A stretch of DNA of 17,983 nucleotides from contig JBFYZH010000067.1 in assembly GCA_041309605.1 (NCBI GenBank), positions 1 to 17,983 of the forward strand, in the 5' to 3' direction. Source of the DNA: JALOPX01 sp041309605 (GTDB lineage: Bacteria > Krumholzibacteriota > Krumholzibacteriia > Krumholzibacteriales > Krumholzibacteriaceae). The translations under genes were made by a program, and so were the position numbers. The notes beneath the pieces were generated by a model. It was not told the DNA's origin, searched no databases, and worked only from the letters and a program-made list of their open reading frames with translations. The number at the start of each line of letters is the position of its first letter. The stretch's first letter is position 1. Shown here piece after piece: positions 1 through 8,091 of the stretch.

Positions 1-18
1 GCGGGCGGGCGGGATTGC

Positions 19-1503
19 CTACCCCTTGTGCCCCGTCGGCATCTCCAGTCCGTAACCCTGCCTCTTGTCGGCCCGTTTGAGCTGGTAGGCGAGGAATATG
101 GAGATGATTCCCAGCACGACGAGCATCAGGATCGGAATTGTATAATTGTACGGCTGAATCTCACCCGTTGCTTTCAACGCGTCGATCTTCGCCGGTATCT
201 CCTTGAGACTCATGCCCGACGCGATGAGCTGGTCCCTTGTCGTCTGGATCTGTTCGACGATCCTGGGGTTGACAACGTTGAGGGTCTTCCCTATTCCCCA
301 GAAAAAGGCCGAAAGGCCGTAATTCTGTATCGTGAACATCGTCGCGTACGCGGTGCCCAGGCGGTTCTCGGCCACGATCTTCGCCACCGACGGCCACATC
401 GCCGCCGGAACGAGCGAAAAGGCGATGCCCAGCGAAAACAGGCCCAGGTAACCGAGAATCACGTTATCGAATACCGAGAGAGCGAGATGCGCGAAGATGA
501 GAAGAAACGATCCGATGATCATCAGGGTGGCCGCCTTCCCCTTCTTGTCGACCAGGCGCCCGAAGATCGGCGTGAAAAGGATCGTTCCAAGCGGGATGAG
601 ACTCGTCACCTTTGGACCCGTGTGGAAGAAAGCGGTGACCTTCTCCCAGAAGGTCATGCCCGTCATGTCCGGAAGCGCGGTGGTGAATCCGAACTTGTTT
701 ACCAGAAGGTCCGGAGCGTACTGGATGAAGGGAAAAACCGCAGCGTAGAAGGCCACGCAGAGCAGGGCGATGAATATGAACGAATGATCGGTGAGAAGAT
801 CCGTAAGATCCTTGAACTTGAACTGCTCGTCCGCCTTGGCTTCCGATTTCCCGGCGATTGCGGCCGCCTGCCTGTCATACCTGATGTCGAATATAAGGTA
901 CGCAAGGAAAGCGATGAATGAAATGCCGATAAGGCTCGCCGCGAACAGCAGCCCGGTCGACACGTTTCCCTGGGCTATCTCTATGCCGAAGAAGTTGGTG
1001 CCGGCCGAACCGAGACGGCCGAATCCGACGTTTATCGCCATGGCCAGGGCAAGTTCGTATCCCTTGAACCACTTCACGACCGTTCTTGAAACCATCACGC
1101 AGACCGTCTCGAGACCGGTCCCGAAGAGGATCCTGCCGACGATCATCCAGATCATCATCGTCTTTTCGTCGCTTCCGAAAACACCCTTGCTGGCAAGGGC
1201 GACGATGAACGCGCCGAGGGTCGCGAGAAGTCCGAAAGCCGTGCCGGTCCTGCGTATACCCCACTTGTCGAGAGCGATGCCTCCGACTATGATCATCAGG
1301 GCTAGATTGGCCCATGTGGTCGATGCGATAATCAGGCCGAACTGGCTGCTGTCGAACCCGAGCTGACTTTCCATCAGACTCTTCAGCGGTCCGAGAACGT
1401 CCTGGAACCAATAAGTGCTGAACAGGAGCGTGCTGATTAAAATCAGTACGAACCACCTCAGCCCGGCCGAATCGTTCAGTTTTTTCTGTGCCGCTTCTCT
1501 CAA
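19..1503 (-). CDS. Major facilitator superfamily transporter
   Basis: A 494-residue inner-membrane transporter, predicted to have 12 membrane helices. The first half has the MFS loop 2-3 motif (GGIALDKWGIRRTG, about residues 74-87). The second half has a related loop 8-9 motif (GRLVDKKGKAA). A polar cytoplasmic loop near residues 213-240 separates the halves. Between the last two helices there is a polar segment of about 50 residues (NPRIVEQIQTTRDQL onward), longer than in typical MFS proteins. The start is TTG at 1503-1501, with GGAGG seven bases upstream. An in-line ATG just after the Shine-Dalgarno is in another frame and gives only a shadow reading frame. The gene stands alone: 243 bp separate it from rmuC upstream. 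No substrate can be assigned; oxalate/formate-type or organic-acid carriers are possible but unsupported. Confidence 0.88.
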   Translation of the reverse strand: MREAAQKKLNDSAGLRWFVLILISTLLFSTYWFQDVLGPLKSLMESQLGFDSSQFGLIIASTTWANLALMIIVGGIALDKWGIRRTGTAFGLLATLGAFIVALASKGVFGSDEKTMMIWMIVGRILFGTGLETVCVMVSRTVVKWFKGYELALAMAINVGFGRLGSAGTNFFGIEIAQGNVSTGLLFAASLIGISFIAFLAYLIFDIRYDRQAAAIAGKSEAKADEQFKFKDLTDLLTDHSFIFIALLCVAFYAAVFPFIQYAPDLLVNKFGFTTALPDMTGMTFWEKVTAFFHTGPKVTSLIPLGTILFTPIFGRLVDKKGKAATLMIIGSFLLIFAHLALSVFDNVILGYLGLFSLGIAFSLVPAAMWPSVAKIVAENRLGTAYATMFTIQNYGLSAFFWGIGKTLNVVNPRIVEQIQTTRDQLIASGMSLKEIPAKIDALKATGEIQPYNYTIPILMLVVLGIISIFLAYQLKRADKRQGYGLEMPTGHKG

Positions 1504-1680
1504 GGCGCATCCTCCCTTTCAGTGTTAACCGGTCGGTGAAAATCACTCATCCCTTGCCGCCAAAACACATTACACGAAAAGATAAGGCTTTGAAAAGAAT
1601 AATAAACGGTTTTTTTCTAACCCTGCATTTTTTATAGAACCGTCGCGCCAGCGATTTTTGCGGGTAGCCGCCCGGTTTTC

Positions 1681-1724
1681 TAAAACGAAACCGAATCCAT
1701 CGTCAGGAAGACCTCCGACGACGG
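1681..1724 (-). terminator. Possible terminator after rmuC
   Basis: About 23 bases past the rmuC stop there is an inverted repeat with 8-base arms (CCATCGTC and GACGACGG on the plus strand, one wobble pair). It has an inner 3-bp extension, GGA/TCC. It is followed in the direction of transcription by a T-rich stretch (ATTCGGTTTCGTTTTA). The T-tract is interrupted, so this is a moderate candidate only. The rest of the 1504-1746 gap is AT-rich around 1565-1640 and probably holds the MFS gene's promoter, but I saw no convincing -35/-10 pair. Confidence 0.4.
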
Positions 1725-1746
1725 CCGGCGAGGAGCCATATGCGTC

Positions 1747-3162
1747 TCAATCCGACTCCTGCCGGTCCCGGTGGTCGGTGCCGGAGTGCGGATCGTCGAG
1801 GCATAATCCGTCGTCCCCGGTGCCGGCATCGGCGAAGTCGTCCCGCGCATCGGTTTCCATCCCGTCCGATTCCCCTTCCGATGGCAGCTCCAGCAGCCTG
1901 GACGACTCGGCTCCTGGAAGTTCCTCGACGTCGCGCAGCTTTTTTTCCATGGCCCTTGTGCGCCGGCCGGTCTGCTCGATCGTGTTCGAAGCGGCGGAAA
2001 GCTGTTTCTTGACCTTTCCGAGGATTTCGCCGAACTTGCCGAACTCGGTCTTGACGGCGCTCAGAACCTTCCAGACCTCGCTCGAACGTTTTTCTATGGC
2101 GAGAGTCCTGAACCCCATCCTAAGGCTGCTGAGGATGGCGGCGAGCGTCGTCGGGCCCGCCACGACCACCCTGTACTCCCTCTGAAGCCTCTCGACCTCC
2201 CCGCTCTGGCGAAGCACCTCCGCGTACAGTCCTTCGGTCGGAAGGAACATGATGCCGAAATCGGTCGTCCTCGGGGGATCGATATATTTGTCCCTGATAT
2301 CCTTCGCCGACGAATGGACCGCCTTTATAAGCGCGGCCGTCGCCTGCAGGACCGCCGCCGGATCGGCCGCCTCGGAAGCCTCCACCAGGCGCAGATAGTC
2401 CTCCTGCGGAAATTTCGAGTCGATCGGGAGCCAGACGCACGAGCCGGGATAGTCTTCGGCCCCCGGGAGCCTTATCGCGAACTCGACCCTGTCGGCCGAA
2501 CCCTCCTTCGTCTGGACGTTTGTGCCGTACTGTTCGGCCGTCATTATCTGCTCCAGAAGGGCTCCGAGCTGTATCTCCCCCCAGGTGCCGCGCGTCTTGA
2601 CGTTTGTCAGGACCTTTTTGAGGTCTCCCACCCCGGTCGCGAGGGTCTGCATCTCGCCGAGGCCCCTCTGAACCGCCTCGAGCCTGTCGCTGACCAGCCT
2701 GAACGATTCCCCCAGTCTCTTCTCCAGGGTGTCCTGCAGCTTCTCCTCGACCGTCGCCCTCATCTGGTCGAGTTTCTTCTCGTTCCCCTCCTGCATGACC
2801 TTGAGTTTTTCGTCGATCGTGGATCGCAGGCCGTCGATCCTCTTTTCGTTCGATTCGGTGAGCTCGCCGATGCGCCTGGAGACCGATTCCAGAAGCTCGC
2901 CCTGGGCTTTGCCTATCACCTCTAGAGCGCCGAGCATGGTGCCGGCGGTGGATTTCTGCGAGCCGGCCACCTCCTCCCTGAGAAGTCTCGCGGCCGCGGC
3001 CGACTCCTCCCTGGCGACGCGAAGATCCTCCCTGATATTTTTTTCGGTTCCTCCCCCCCCCTCCCTCGGCATCCTGACGAAAACAACGATAAGGGCGACA
3101 ATGTTCGCCGCGGCAAGCAGGACCAGCAGTATCGACAGAAATGACAACGTATCAGCCTCCAT
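1747..3162 (-). CDS. rmuC: RmuC family DNA recombination protein
   Basis: A 471-residue RmuC-family protein. RmuC is genetically linked to limiting recombination at inverted repeats and has a nuclease-like fold. The N-terminus is a single membrane anchor (about residues 7-29). A long coiled-coil region follows, to about residue 170, and then the RmuC domain with RGTWGEIQLG at 191-200, LPIDSKFPQEDY at 245-256 and IMFLPTEG near 310. The acidic, low-complexity C-terminal tail (after about 430) is probably disordered. The ATG at 3162 directly follows the stop of the isomerase-like gene (no gap) and has no good Shine-Dalgarno. A TTG at 3147-3145, five codons in, has GGAGG eight bases upstream (3160-3156) and is an equally good or better start, giving 466 residues. 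It is co-transcribed with the upstream gene. Confidence 0.93.
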   Translation of the reverse strand: MEADTLSFLSILLVLLAAANIVALIVVFVRMPREGGGGTEKNIREDLRVAREESAAAARLLREEVAGSQKSTAGTMLGALEVIGKAQGELLESVSRRIGELTESNEKRIDGLRSTIDEKLKVMQEGNEKKLDQMRATVEEKLQDTLEKRLGESFRLVSDRLEAVQRGLGEMQTLATGVGDLKKVLTNVKTRGTWGEIQLGALLEQIMTAEQYGTNVQTKEGSADRVEFAIRLPGAEDYPGSCVWLPIDSKFPQEDYLRLVEASEAADPAAVLQATAALIKAVHSSAKDIRDKYIDPPRTTDFGIMFLPTEGLYAEVLRQSGEVERLQREYRVVVAGPTTLAAILSSLRMGFRTLAIEKRSSEVWKVLSAVKTEFGKFGEILGKVKKQLSAASNTIEQTGRRTRAMEKKLRDVEELPGAESSRLLELPSEGESDGMETDARDDFADAGTGDDGLCLDDPHSGTDHRDRQESD

Positions 3163-3972
3163 TCACGATCGTGGTGACTTCAAGTTCCCGCCGAAAAATC
3201 CTTCCAGGCGCGCCCTGCTCTCCACGGCCGAGGCCATGTCGACCTCCAGATCGAGGAGCGGCTGCTTTCCGAGCTCCCTTAAACAACCTCCAAGTTCCAC
3301 GAAATCGAAGGTCCCCTTTCCGGGAACGAGATGATCGTCGGAGACGCCGTCGTTGTCGTGAAGATGAAGGGCCACAAGCCGCGGGGAAAGGGCGTCCCAC
3401 CATCGACGCAGCGGCAGCCTCGAAAAAACGTTCACGTGTCCCGTATCGATGCAGAATCCGATTTTTTCGGGACCGATCGATTCCGCGAGATCAAGAAGCA
3501 CTTCCGGCGCGTCGTCCCATGTATTTTCCAGGGCGAGTGTTATGCCGCGCTCGCCGGCTTTCTCCACGATCGCCGGCATCCGCGCGGCCCAGTTGCGCAG
3601 CCAGTGCTTTTTCCCGCCGCGCGAAAACAGCGGGAGGTATCCCGTATGGACCACCATCACCTTTCCGCCGAGGGCTCCCGTAACCTCCAGCCCGTGGGTG
3701 AGGCACCTTATGGAGTATTCGGAGATGTTGTTGTCGAGACTCGCAACATCGAGCCCGAAAAACGGACCATGCGTGAAGACGGAGAGCCCATGGCCGTCGA
3801 TCTTTTTCCTTATCCGGCCGAGATCCTCTTTCCCGAGGCTCATCATGTGATCCACCATCGTCATCCTGATCTCGAGTTGAAATCCGCTCCTGACCACGAA
3901 ATCGATGCCCTCTTCGTGTCTTTCGAAGGGAACACTGAGATAAAAAACGTCTTTGCCCCGCTCGCCGTCCAA
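3163..3972 (-). CDS. Sugar phosphate isomerase/epimerase family TIM-barrel protein
   Basis: A 269-residue protein of the xylose isomerase-like TIM-barrel family, which includes AP endonuclease 2, IolE and similar enzymes. Likely metal ligands sit at the expected strand ends: H109 (VVHTGYLP), E149 (LALENTWDD), D176 and H179 (FCIDTGHVN), H203/H205 (ALHLHDNDG), D212/H214 (SDDHLVPGKG) and E243 (LDLEVD). The reading frame stays open far upstream, antisense to ftcD. I place the start at TTG 3972-3970 because GGAGG lies ten bases upstream (3987-3983) and homology-like sequence begins just after it. Its 3' end abuts rmuC. The substrate is unknown. Endonuclease IV-type DNA repair is an alternative suggested by the rmuC neighbour, but the length and HLHDNDG motif look more like the sugar-isomerase branch. 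Confidence 0.85.
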   Translation of the reverse strand: MDGERGKDVFYLSVPFERHEEGIDFVVRSGFQLEIRMTMVDHMMSLGKEDLGRIRKKIDGHGLSVFTHGPFFGLDVASLDNNISEYSIRCLTHGLEVTGALGGKVMVVHTGYLPLFSRGGKKHWLRNWAARMPAIVEKAGERGITLALENTWDDAPEVLLDLAESIGPEKIGFCIDTGHVNVFSRLPLRRWWDALSPRLVALHLHDNDGVSDDHLVPGKGTFDFVELGGCLRELGKQPLLDLEVDMASAVESRARLEGFFGGNLKSPRS

Positions 3973-3978
3973 AGTATC

Positions 3979-4007
3979 TTGACCTCCACCGAGTCTGTTA
4001 TTATGCT
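3979..4007 (+). promoter_or_regulatory. Sigma70-type promoter of ftcD
   Basis: TTGACC at 3979-3984 and TATGCT at 4002-4007 are separated by exactly 17 bases, a good housekeeping-sigma match. Transcription would start near 4014, giving a leader of about 45 bases before ftcD. The -35 box overlaps the Shine-Dalgarno of the divergent isomerase-like gene. Confidence 0.6.
4000..4005 (-). promoter_or_regulatory. Possible -10 box of the isomerase-rmuC unit
   Basis: CATAAT read on the minus strand matches the -10 consensus at five of six positions and overlaps the ftcD -10 box on the opposite strand. The hexamer 17 bases upstream (GATATC) is a poor -35, so the call is weak. If real, the two divergent promoters would be mutually exclusive. 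Confidence 0.3.
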
Positions 4008-4057
4008 GTGGACATATTGCCAGATATCTTCGGATAAAACAAGGAGTGATCGCCGAC

Positions 4058-5728
4058 ATGAAACTGGTCGAATGCGTACCGAATTTCAGCGAAGGCCGGG
4101 ACATGGCCAAGATCGACACGATTACAAACGAAATAAAGGGCGTGGATGGGGTCAGGCTTCTCGACGTGGACCCGGGAAAGGACACCAACCGCACGGTCGT
4201 CACCTTCATCGGCACCCCGGACGAGGTCGTCGAGGCGGCCTTCAGGGCCGTTAAAAAGGCCGCCGAGGTGATCGATATGAGAACCCACACGGGGGCGCAC
4301 GCCCGAATGGGCGCCACCGATGTATGCCCCTTCGTGCCGGTCAGCGGAGTCACGATGGACGATTGCGTCGAACTGGCACGCAGGCTGGGCAAAAGGGTCG
4401 GGGACGAGCTCGGCATCCCCGTCTATTTCTACGAATACGCGGCCTCCAGTCCTGAAAGAAGGAACCTCGCAGACGTCAGGGCCGGCGAATACGAAGGCCT
4501 TCCGGCGAAACTAGCCGATCCCTCGTGGAAACCGGACTGCGGGCCGGCCTCGTTCAACGCGGGCGCCGGCGCGACGGCGATCGGCGCCAGGGAATTCCTC
4601 ATCGCCTACAATGTCAACCTCAACACGCGCGACACCCGGATCGCCGGCGAGATCGCCCTCTCGATACGGGAGAAGGGCCGGACGAAAAAGGACGGGGACG
4701 GAAAAATAATACGCGGCAAGGACGGTGAGGCTCTGACCGAGCCCGGGTTATTCAGGGAGTGCAAGGCAGTCGGCTGGTACATGGAGGATTTCGGCAGGGC
4801 GCAGGTGTCGATCAACCTGACAAACTTCAAGGTGACACCCCCCCATCTCGTGTTCGACGAATGCTGCCGCCTCGCCGCCGGGCATGGAGCGCGCGTCACG
4901 GGTAGCGAACTGGTGGGACTCATTCCTCTCGACGCCTTGCTGCAGGCGGGAAGGCATTACCTGGGAAAGATGGGCAAAATGACCGGGGTTCCCGAACAGG
5001 AGCTGATCCACATCGCCGATCTGTCGATGGGCCTCGGCGACCTCTATCCGTTCGACCCCGATAAAAAGATCATCGAATACCAGTTCAAGAGACCGGAGAG
5101 CCTCGCGGCGATGACCGTATCGAAGTTCGCCGACCTGCTTTCCACCGACTCCCCCGCGCCGGGCGGCGGAAGCGTCGCGGCCCTTTGCGGGGCGCTCAGC
5201 GGGGCGCTGTCGGCGATGGTGGGCGCGCTGACCCACGGCAAGAAGGGATACGAAAAGGATTACGGGGAGATGGAAAGGGCGGGCGCCGTCGGCCAGCGCC
5301 TCAAGGAGGAATTCCTCGCCGACGTGGATCGGGATACCGACGCCTTCAACAGGGTAATGGACGCCATGAGAATGAAGAAGAAGACCGAAGAAGAAAAAAC
5401 GACAAGAGACGCAGCGATCGAGGAAAGAACGAAAGAGGCGACGCTGATACCGCTTGGAGTCCTGAAAAGGACCCTGGAAGCGGCGAAGATCGCCCGGGTC
5501 GTCTGCGAGAAGGGCAATCGCAACTCGGTCAGCGACGCCGGCGTCGCCGCCCTCACGTCAAGAACGGCCGCGGAGGGAGCTTACCTCAACGTCATCATCA
5601 ATCTCTCGGGCATCAGGGATGCGAATTTCGTATCCGCCACGCGGAGCGAAGCGGAAAAGATACGAAATGAAGTCGTCTCCCACACCGAGGAGACGGTGCG
5701 TATGACCGAACGCTCCATAGCGCGATAA
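4058..5728 (+). CDS. ftcD: Glutamate formimidoyltransferase / formimidotetrahydrofolate cyclodeaminase
   Basis: A bifunctional enzyme of 556 residues. The first domain transfers the formimino group from N-formimino-L-glutamate to tetrahydrofolate. The second deaminates the product to 5,10-methenyl-THF and ammonia, so histidine breakdown feeds the one-carbon pool. The formiminotransferase domain (about 1-325) opens with VECVPNFSEGRD and carries HTGAHARMGATD with the likely catalytic H81. After a linker near 330, the helical cyclodeaminase domain has SPAPGGGSVAALCGAL and DVDRDTDAFN. Full-length fusions are about 540 residues, so this is complete. A GTG at 4046 would add four residues. I prefer the ATG at 4058 because AAGGAG (4041-4046) lies upstream at a workable spacing and proteins of this family begin MxLVECVPNFSEG. 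It is the first gene of ftcD-pgi-apbE. No other histidine-utilisation genes are visible. Confidence 0.95.
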   Translation: MKLVECVPNFSEGRDMAKIDTITNEIKGVDGVRLLDVDPGKDTNRTVVTFIGTPDEVVEAAFRAVKKAAEVIDMRTHTGAHARMGATDVCPFVPVSGVTMDDCVELARRLGKRVGDELGIPVYFYEYAASSPERRNLADVRAGEYEGLPAKLADPSWKPDCGPASFNAGAGATAIGAREFLIAYNVNLNTRDTRIAGEIALSIREKGRTKKDGDGKIIRGKDGEALTEPGLFRECKAVGWYMEDFGRAQVSINLTNFKVTPPHLVFDECCRLAAGHGARVTGSELVGLIPLDALLQAGRHYLGKMGKMTGVPEQELIHIADLSMGLGDLYPFDPDKKIIEYQFKRPESLAAMTVSKFADLLSTDSPAPGGGSVAALCGALSGALSAMVGALTHGKKGYEKDYGEMERAGAVGQRLKEEFLADVDRDTDAFNRVMDAMRMKKKTEEEKTTRDAAIEERTKEATLIPLGVLKRTLEAAKIARVVCEKGNRNSVSDAGVAALTSRTAAEGAYLNVIINLSGIRDANFVSATRSEAEKIRNEVVSHTEETVRMTERSIAR

Positions 5729-5769
5729 CAGGCCCCGGCCGGTAGCCGGTTGCCGAAAGGACGCACGAC

Positions 5770-7041
5770 GTGATCAGACTCGACATTGAAAAGGTTTTTC
5801 CGTATGCAAGCGAAGAGGAAATCCTTGATAAAACAACTTCCGCGATCGATGCGCTCTCTTCGCTTCTAAAAAAGGAAGGCGCCGGATCGGACATGCTGGG
5901 CTGGCTCGATCTTCCGGCGATGCCCGAAAAGACGGTCGAAGGGATCGTGGAGACCGGCGAAAGGATCCGGGATGAAAACGACTGCCTCGTCGTGGTCGGG
6001 ATCGGCGGGTCGTACCTGGGAGCGAGGGCTGCGATAGAGGCGCTTCCCTTCGATGCGCGGTTCCCCGTGCTATTCGCCGGAAACAGCCTGTCCCCGGTCT
6101 ACCACGACAGGCTTCTGTCGCGGCTGGAAGGAAAAAAATTCACGGTCTGCGTGATATCGAAATCAGGAACGACGACCGAGCCGGCCATCGCCTTCCGCCT
6201 GCTTAAAAGAAAACTGATAGAGATGTTCGGCCCCGGGGGAATCGGCGACCGCGTCATAGCGGTTACCGACTCGGGCAGGGGGGCTCTGCGCCGGATGGCC
6301 GTCGAGGAAGGCTGGAAGATTTTCACCATCCCCCCCGACGTCGGCGGCCGTTTCAGCATCCTCTCTCCGGTCGGTCTCATCCCGTGCGCCGCGGCCGGGA
6401 TACCGATAAAGGGGATGCTCGCCGGAGCGAGGGCGGCCCTGGGGTCCTATTCGAGAGAGAGCGGGGACAACGACGCCCTCCGATACGCCGCGGCAAGAAC
6501 GCTGCTGCACGACAGGAGCACGAAGATAGAGGTCCTTTCGACCTTCCACCCCGAACTGGCCCTGTTCTGCGAGTGGTGGAAACAACTTTCGGGCGAATCG
6601 GAAGGGAAGAACGGCAAGGGCCTGTTCCCCGCTTCAACGGTGATGACCACCGACCTGCATTCTCTCGGGCAGCTCCTTCAGGAGGGGGCGAGGGATATCC
6701 TCGAAACCTTCCTCGTCGCCTCCCACCCACTGAGGGACCTGACGGTGCCCGATGACGAAAGAGATCTGGACAACCTCAACTATCTCGCGGGCCGTTCGCT
6801 CGGCGAAATCAATTCAAAGGCGTTCGAAGGAACGAGGGCGGCCCACGAATCGGGCGGGCTGCCGGTGATAACGATAGAGGTGCCGTCGATAACCCCGGAT
6901 TCCATAGGCTCGCTGTTCGTCTTCTTCGAGATCGCCGTCGCGATCACCGGAAGGCTGATGGGGATCAATCCATTCGACCAGCCGGGAGTCGAGGAATACA
7001 AGACGAGGATGTTCAGGCTTCTCGGCAAACCGGGGGCCTGA
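5770..7041 (+). CDS. pgi: Glucose-6-phosphate isomerase
   Basis: Interconverts glucose 6-phosphate and fructose 6-phosphate in glycolysis and gluconeogenesis; cytosolic. The 423 residues match the short bacterial Pgi class (about 450) rather than the roughly 550-residue E. coli type. Visible motifs are GIGGSYLGARA (77-87), the phosphate-binding SKSGTTTEP (130-138), VGGRFSILSPVGLIP (191-205), QLSGESEGKNGKG with the likely catalytic glutamate (272-284), DLHSLGQLLQEG (295-306) and NPFDQPGVEEYK with the catalytic lysine K411. The start is GTG at 5770, with AAAGGA eight bases upstream. It lies 41 bp after ftcD, and its stop is two bases before the apbE start, so all three are probably one transcript. 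Confidence 0.95.
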   Translation: MIRLDIEKVFPYASEEEILDKTTSAIDALSSLLKKEGAGSDMLGWLDLPAMPEKTVEGIVETGERIRDENDCLVVVGIGGSYLGARAAIEALPFDARFPVLFAGNSLSPVYHDRLLSRLEGKKFTVCVISKSGTTTEPAIAFRLLKRKLIEMFGPGGIGDRVIAVTDSGRGALRRMAVEEGWKIFTIPPDVGGRFSILSPVGLIPCAAAGIPIKGMLAGARAALGSYSRESGDNDALRYAAARTLLHDRSTKIEVLSTFHPELALFCEWWKQLSGESEGKNGKGLFPASTVMTTDLHSLGQLLQEGARDILETFLVASHPLRDLTVPDDERDLDNLNYLAGRSLGEINSKAFEGTRAAHESGGLPVITIEVPSITPDSIGSLFVFFEIAVAITGRLMGINPFDQPGVEEYKTRMFRLLGKPGA

Positions 7042-7043
7042 CC

Positions 7044-8042
7044 ATGATACGGCGCATTTTTCTGATCGCCGCCGCCTTCACGCTGTCGCATTCCTGTTGC
7101 GGCCGATCTCCCGAACCGTTCACTAAAGAAACCTTCGTAATGGGCACCAGGTGCGTCGTCACGATATACGGCCTGGACGATATCCGCGCCGGCGAAGCGG
7201 CCGGCGAGGCCCTTCACGAGCTGCACCGCATCGAAACGGTGATGAGCAACTGGAACGAGGAAAGCGCCATATCGCTCCTCAACCGTTCGCCGGCGGATGT
7301 TCCGGTGGCCGTCGCGCCCGAACTGTTCGGAGTCCTGGAGGAATCTTTTCACTATTCCGTGCTAACCGCAGGAGCGTTCGATATCACTGCCCGGCCGCTC
7401 GTGCGGATGTGGGGTTTCCAGGGCGGCACGGCGGAACTGCCCTCCGGGGAACGGATCGCCGCGACGCTGGAACTCGTCGGATACGGCAAGGTCCGGCTCG
7501 ACAGGGAAAACCTCACCGTCACGCGTCCCGAAGGGATGCAGTTCGATCTCGCCGGCATCGGAAAGGGATACGGGGTGGACAGGTGCGTGGCGATACTTAA
7601 AAGGCACGGCGTGACAAGCGCCCTCGTGAACCTCGGCGGCAACATGTACGCCGTGGGCGCTCCGCCGGGAAGAAAAGCCTGGTCGATCGGGATCAGGGAT
7701 CCGCGCGGCGGAGACAGCATGGCCGGAAGGCTCCTTTTGAAGGACGAAGCCGTGTCCACGTCGGGCAACTACGAGAATTTCGTCGTGATCGGGGGGAAAA
7801 GCTACGGTCACATCGTCGATCCCCGCACCGGCCTTACGGTGGATCGCCAGTTGAGCGTCACCGTCGTCGCGCCGGACGCGATCACCGCCGACGCTCTTTC
7901 CACCGGGCTGTTCGTCCTGGGCCCGCTCGAAGGCCGGAGCGCGGCGGAAAAGATTCCGGGAGTCAAAGCCGTGTTCCTGCTGGAAAACGACGAGAGCGAG
8001 ATCGTGGGCGACTTCGGAAACACGCTCGATTTCGGGCGATAG
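7044..8042 (+). CDS. apbE: FAD:protein FMN transferase (ApbE)
   Basis: Transfers FMN from FAD to a threonine of target flavoproteins, such as RnfD, RnfG and their NQR counterparts, on the periplasmic side. The 332-residue protein starts with a hydrophobic export signal (1-18) ending in HSCC. That is a poor lipobox, so lipoprotein attachment is possible but not clear. Family motifs are ETFVMGTRCVVTIYG (29-43), DITARPLVRMWGF (113-125), DLAGIGKGYGVD (168-179), NLGGN (196-200), STSGNYENF (238-246), HIVDPRTG (256-263) and the metal-binding DAITADALST (278-287). The start is ATG two bases after the pgi stop with only a weak G-rich Shine-Dalgarno, implying translational coupling. The rnf operon with its flavinylated D and G subunits lies about 3.4 kb away, which supports a role in Rnf maturation. 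Confidence 0.94.
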   Translation: MIRRIFLIAAAFTLSHSCCGRSPEPFTKETFVMGTRCVVTIYGLDDIRAGEAAGEALHELHRIETVMSNWNEESAISLLNRSPADVPVAVAPELFGVLEESFHYSVLTAGAFDITARPLVRMWGFQGGTAELPSGERIAATLELVGYGKVRLDRENLTVTRPEGMQFDLAGIGKGYGVDRCVAILKRHGVTSALVNLGGNMYAVGAPPGRKAWSIGIRDPRGGDSMAGRLLLKDEAVSTSGNYENFVVIGGKSYGHIVDPRTGLTVDRQLSVTVVAPDAITADALSTGLFVLGPLEGRSAAEKIPGVKAVFLLENDESEIVGDFGNTLDFGR

Positions 8043-8070
8043 CATAAAATACGAGAGCACGAAACGGGCG

Positions 8071-8091
8071 CGCCTCCGTCAGGCGGATTTT
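8071..8091 (+). terminator. Possible terminator after apbE
   Basis: CGCCT-CCGTC-AGGCG forms a short 5-bp hairpin at 8071-8085, followed by GATTTT. It lies between two convergent genes and overlaps the end of the methyltransferase gene. The stem is short and competes with an overlapping GGCGG/CCGCC pairing, so confidence is low. Confidence 0.3.

Noticed and set aside
1..13. GCGG tetranucleotide repeat at the left edge
   Set aside because: Only about three units and cut by the window edge; no function can be inferred.
28..921. Plus-strand open frame of 297 codons opposite the MFS gene
   Set aside because: Composition is rich in Arg, Glu and Asp with no domain, and it lies wholly antisense to a well-supported transporter; a shadow in GC-rich DNA.
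5733..5754. CCGGC/GCCGG hairpin between ftcD and pgi
   Set aside because: Short stem with no T-tract; the genes are 41 bp apart with a good pgi Shine-Dalgarno, so no terminator is supported.
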